Origin: Lachnospiraceae bacterium UBA1251
GTDB lineage: Bacteria > Bacillota > Clostridia > Lachnospirales > Lachnospiraceae
NCBI GenBank assembly: GCA_002308255.1
Contig: DBVZ01000015.1
Span: forward strand, 1-6,596
Length of the DNA: 6,596 nt
Direction: 5' to 3'
The position numbers were made by a program, and so were the translations under genes. Below are positions 4,142 through 6,596 of this stretch, piece by piece. Under the pieces are notes generated by a model. It was given only the letters and a program-made list of their open reading frames with translations, was not told the origin of the DNA and made no database searches. Within the stretch, counting starts at the first letter, position 1, and each line of letters begins with the position of its first letter.

Positions 4142-5515
4142 CTATTCGACGACCGTAAAGTTCCGAAGCCATTTGAACTTGCGGTAATGGATGTACTCCG
4201 CCGGGATCTTGACGATCTCGTCCAGATTCAGGAAACAGTAGACCGCCAGCACGGGAACGCGGAAAACAAAGGCAAGCAGTGCGCCGACCGGAAGGATGAA
4301 GCACCACAGGTTGATGAGGTCGCAGATAAATCCGAACCGCATGTCGCCGCCCGCGTAGAAACAGCCGTGGATGAAAACGGAATTGGCCGTTTTGCCGACC
4401 ACGTAAAAACTGTTGAAATACAGCATATAGCGAAGGTACATCCTGGCTGTTTCCGACAGCGTGCCGGCGAGGGACGAGATCGTCGGGGTCAGCGCAAAAA
4501 GGATAGCGCCGGAGACGGCGGCGATGCTGAGCCCGGTATGAAAGAGTCTTTTTACATAGACTTTTGCGGTGTCGAAATGATCGGCGCCGAGTTCTCTCCC
4601 GATAATGATCTGCGCGCTGTTGCCGACCCCCATGCTCAGGCACAGGATCAGGCGGCGGACGATATTGGCCAGGGAATTGGCAGCGACCGCGTCCGAGCCG
4701 AGATGCCCGATAATGACCGAAAACATGGCGGTGCCGAATCCCCATACGATCCCGTTCCCCAAAGAGCCCTTAAGCAGGGAAAGAAAGCGGATCCGGATCG
4801 GCTTATCGTCGGTCAGGAGGAGAGAAAGGCGCAGCTTTCCAATCTTCGTACGGTGGGATTCCAACAGGCACAGGCCCGCTTCGACGCCGCGGGCGATGAC
4901 GGTGGCGAGGGCGGCGCCACGGATCTCCATGGCGGGGAGTCCCAAAAGACCGTAGATGAGCAGCGCATTGCCGATCAGGTTCAGAACGACCGCGGTGGAA
5001 CTGAAAGCAGAGCTTTTGGCCACGCGGTCCGTATTTTTCATAACGGAGAGATACGAAGAGGACAGGCCCATGAACAGATAGGAGAAACTCACGATCCGCA
5101 GGTACTGCCGGCCGAGTTCGATGAGAACGGTCTCATTGGTGAATACTTTCATGAGGACGCCCGGCATCGAAAAGGCGGCAAGAAAAAAGACAAAGCCGAT
5201 GGAGAGGGAGAGCTTTTCCGCAAAGGCCAGTGTTTTCTCCACGGAGAGGATATCCTCTTTGCCCCGGTACTGGGCGGACATGGAGGATGTAACTACATTG
5301 AGGAAAACAAAAAGAATGTTCAGGACAAAATGGACCTGGGTCGCCAGGGAGATCGCCGAGAGAGCGTCCTGCGAGAGCACGCTCAGCATCAGGGAGTCGG
5401 ATGCCTCGACAAGCTGCGTGAGAAGAGACTGCAGGGCGACCGGGATTGCAATCGTAAATACAGTGCGGTAAAATGCTTTATGATCTGACGGATCGATCGT
5501 TGTGGAACGCATCAT
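4142..5515 (-). CDS. MATE-family efflux transporter
   Basis: MATE proteins are cytoplasmic-membrane antiporters that export drugs, metabolites or peptides in exchange for Na+ or H+. At 457 residues this fits the usual 440-470 with about 12 hydrophobic segments. The two-fold internal repeat is visible. The first half opens with IAIPVALQSLLTQLVEASDS (22-41) and then LSAISLATQV (52-61). The second half has a matching IIGHLGSDAVAANSLANIVR (268-287) and SMGVGNSAQIIIGRELGA (294-311). A further family-typical segment is FYAGGDMRFG (386-395). The end, KFKWLRNFTVVE, is a cytoplasmic basic tail. The start at 5515 has only a weak AGAG-like site; another ATG follows immediately at 5512. A promoter lies about 80 bases upstream. 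It converges on the small membrane gene and diverges from the AEC transporter. The substrate cannot be predicted. Confidence 0.93.
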   Translation of the reverse strand: MMRSTTIDPSDHKAFYRTVFTIAIPVALQSLLTQLVEASDSLMLSVLSQDALSAISLATQVHFVLNILFVFLNVVTSSMSAQYRGKEDILSVEKTLAFAEKLSLSIGFVFFLAAFSMPGVLMKVFTNETVLIELGRQYLRIVSFSYLFMGLSSSYLSVMKNTDRVAKSSAFSSTAVVLNLIGNALLIYGLLGLPAMEIRGAALATVIARGVEAGLCLLESHRTKIGKLRLSLLLTDDKPIRIRFLSLLKGSLGNGIVWGFGTAMFSVIIGHLGSDAVAANSLANIVRRLILCLSMGVGNSAQIIIGRELGADHFDTAKVYVKRLFHTGLSIAAVSGAILFALTPTISSLAGTLSETARMYLRYMLYFNSFYVVGKTANSVFIHGCFYAGGDMRFGFICDLINLWCFILPVGALLAFVFRVPVLAVYCFLNLDEIVKIPAEYIHYRKFKWLRNFTVVE

Positions 5516-5592
5516 GAACGGCTCTTTCGGAAAATACCGGAGAAAAGCCCCGGCGCGGCGATAATCTTAATGGTCTGAGATGTACTGAGAAA

Positions 5593-5622
5593 ATCATACA
5601 ACAAACGGATCGGAAGAATCAA
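5593..5622 (-). promoter_or_regulatory. Promoter for the MATE transporter gene
   Basis: On the minus strand: -35 TTGATT (5617-5622), 18-base spacer, -10 TATGAT (5593-5598). The predicted start near 5586 leaves a leader of about 70 nt that is GC-rich around 5537-5555. The -35 lies only six bases from the ATG of the divergent AEC gene, so the promoter overlaps the AEC translation-initiation region. Confidence 0.55.
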
Positions 5623-5628
5623 GAAAAT

Positions 5629-6552
5629 ATGATCGACGGTTTGTTTAACCTTCAGTTTTTGATGTTCGCCGTGATGCTGGCGGGATTCCTTCTTTGCCGG
5701 ACCGGCGCGGTAAAAACAAAGGAGCGGGAACTCATTTCCGCTCTTGTCCTTAATCTGCTGCTTCCCTGCAGTATCTTTTCCTCCTTTAAAATGGAAATGA
5801 GCAGGGAAGTCCTTATGAATTTCCTTCAGATCTTTATTATTTCCGTCCTGATCGAGGCGTTCAGCATTCTGGTGTGCCGGTTCTGCTACCGCAGGATCCC
5901 GGACGGAAAGAGAAGCATTTTCCAGTACGCGACGGTCGTCTCGAATGCCGGCTTTCTCGGGAACGCGGTCGCGGAAGGCGTCTTCGGTCCGGAAGGCCTT
6001 GTCTGCGCCCAGATCTATCTGATCCCGCTCCGCATCGTCATGTGGACGGCCGGCATCACCTATCTTTCTCCGGATCACGACAAGGCCGGCGGCATGAAAA
6101 AGCTGCTGCGCCATCCCTGCATCATTGCCTGCGAGCTGGGAGTTGTCCGCATGCTTCTGCAGGTCCGTATCCCCGAAATGATCGACAATACGATCTCGAC
6201 GCTCGGAAAATGCAGTACGCCGATGGTCATGATCTTTCTTGGAATGGTCATGGCGGAAGTCGGATTCCGGACGATGCTGACGCGGTACAATTTTCTGCTG
6301 ATGATGATCCGGCTGGTTCTGATCCCTTCGCTTGTACTGGGTGCCTGCATGCTTTTCCGTGTCAGTCCGCTGGCAGCCGGCGTCTCGGTGCTTCTTGCGG
6401 CGATGCCGGTCGGCACGACGACGGCGATCCTCGCGCAGGAGTATCACGCGGATGTGGAATTCGCGGCGGATGCCGTTGTACTGTCCACGCTCGTATCCAT
6501 AGCGATCCTGCCCTTGTGGACTATGATCATCCATGCGGTGTTTCCGCTCTGA
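5629..6552 (+). CDS. AEC-family transporter (auxin efflux carrier / malate permease-like)
   Basis: AEC proteins are membrane transporters for small organic anions; bacterial members include malate and malonate carriers. This one has 307 residues and about ten hydrophobic segments, the usual size. Family signatures are NLLLPCSIF (42-50), the conserved SNAGFLGNAVAEGVFGPEG (105-123), and a C-terminal half with AAMPVGTTTAILAQEY (257-272) followed by AADAVVLSTLVSIAILPLW (279-297). A central charged loop, SPDHDKAGGMKKLLRHP (147-163), separates the two halves. The start is the first ATG giving a complete first membrane segment, but its ribosome binding site is weak: GGAAG lies about 12 bases upstream. 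I found no convincing plus-strand promoter in the 113 bases shared with the divergent MATE gene. A terminator overlaps its stop codon. The substrate is not predictable. Confidence 0.92.
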   Translation: MIDGLFNLQFLMFAVMLAGFLLCRTGAVKTKERELISALVLNLLLPCSIFSSFKMEMSREVLMNFLQIFIISVLIEAFSILVCRFCYRRIPDGKRSIFQYATVVSNAGFLGNAVAEGVFGPEGLVCAQIYLIPLRIVMWTAGITYLSPDHDKAGGMKKLLRHPCIIACELGVVRMLLQVRIPEMIDNTISTLGKCSTPMVMIFLGMVMAEVGFRTMLTRYNFLLMMIRLVLIPSLVLGACMLFRVSPLAAGVSVLLAAMPVGTTTAILAQEYHADVEFAADAVVLSTLVSIAILPLWTMIIHAVFPL

Positions 6553-6564
6553 TCATTCTTTTTT
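6523..6564 (+). terminator. Intrinsic terminator overlapping the AEC stop codon
   Basis: An outer 7-bp stem, ATGATCA (6523-6529) with TGATCAT (6550-6556), and an inner 4-bp stem, GCGG (6535-6538) with CCGC (6544-6547), are followed by TCTTTTTT (6557-6564). The hairpin includes the last AEC codons and its TGA. The interior mismatches make it moderate rather than strong. Confidence 0.5.
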
Positions 6565-6596
6565 CCCCAATTCCCAGAACATGACCGCACTCGCGG
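6553..6596 (-). CDS. Possible C-terminal end of an unidentified gene, partial
   Basis: From the window edge the minus strand stays open for 13 codons and ends at TGA (6553-6555). It encodes ASAVMFWELGKKE, which reads like a natural charged C-terminus. The stop falls directly beside the AEC stop, as expected for tightly convergent genes like others in this window. The fragment is too short for identification, and chance reading frames of this length are common. Confidence 0.3.
   Translation of the reverse strand, partial: ASAVMFWELGKKE

Noticed and set aside
4019..5488. Very long plus-strand open frame of 489 codons opposite the MATE gene
   Set aside because: The translation is strongly hydrophilic and low-complexity (Asp, Arg, Gly, Gln rich) with no family features. 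It mirrors the MATE codons and overlaps the well-supported small membrane gene.
5512..6534. Long minus-strand open frame of 340 codons opposite the AEC gene
   Set aside because: The translation is His/Asp/Arg/Gln rich without domains, as expected from the antisense of a membrane-protein gene, while the plus-strand frame has clear AEC motifs.

Overview
The window looks like ordinary chromosomal DNA from a moderately GC-rich member of the Bacillota, most likely a Clostridia/Lachnospiraceae-type bacterium. This is inferred from the strong AGGAG-type ribosome binding sites, the QueT-type transporter, the PlsY plus DegV (FakB-like) lipid gene pair, and Gram-positive sigma-A-type promoters (for example TTGCAC-N17-TATGAT). 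I see no insertion sequence, phage gene, CRISPR array, tRNA or rRNA. The genus is not resolved.

Layout. (1) At the left edge, on the minus strand, lies most of a two-domain PPK2-type polyphosphate:AMP phosphotransferase, cut by the window end. (2) It is divergent from queT (plus), a membrane transporter for queuosine precursors. queT is preceded by a good promoter and a roughly 115-nt leader whose A-rich tail, position and hairpins suggest a preQ1-sensing riboswitch. (3) queT converges on a minus-strand pair, degV (upstream) and plsY (downstream). A bidirectional terminator at the junction overlaps the end of plsY. (4) A divergent intergenic region of about 200 bases carries a near-consensus minus-strand promoter for degV-plsY and a striking block of 39 consecutive A/T bases. 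(5) A plus-strand pair of unrecognised small membrane-anchored proteins (161-163 and 71 residues) follows, each with a strong ribosome binding site. (6) These converge, with only 16 bases between stop codons, on a minus-strand MATE-family efflux transporter. (7) The MATE gene is divergent from a plus-strand AEC-family transporter. (8) The last 44 bases may hold the C-terminal end of another minus-strand gene.

How the genes work together. The clearest functional pair is degV-plsY. DegV/FakB proteins present exogenous fatty acids to the FakA kinase, which makes acyl-phosphate, and acyl-phosphate is the donor that PlsY uses to acylate glycerol-3-phosphate. The pair therefore looks like a small fatty-acid-incorporation unit feeding phospholipid synthesis. 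PlsY departs from family consensus at two motifs. The other genes (polyphosphate-dependent nucleotide phosphorylation, queuosine precursor uptake, two exporters/transporters) are probably independent units. The observations most worth following are the queT leader, the two-gene membrane cluster of unknown function, and the degV-plsY promoter region.
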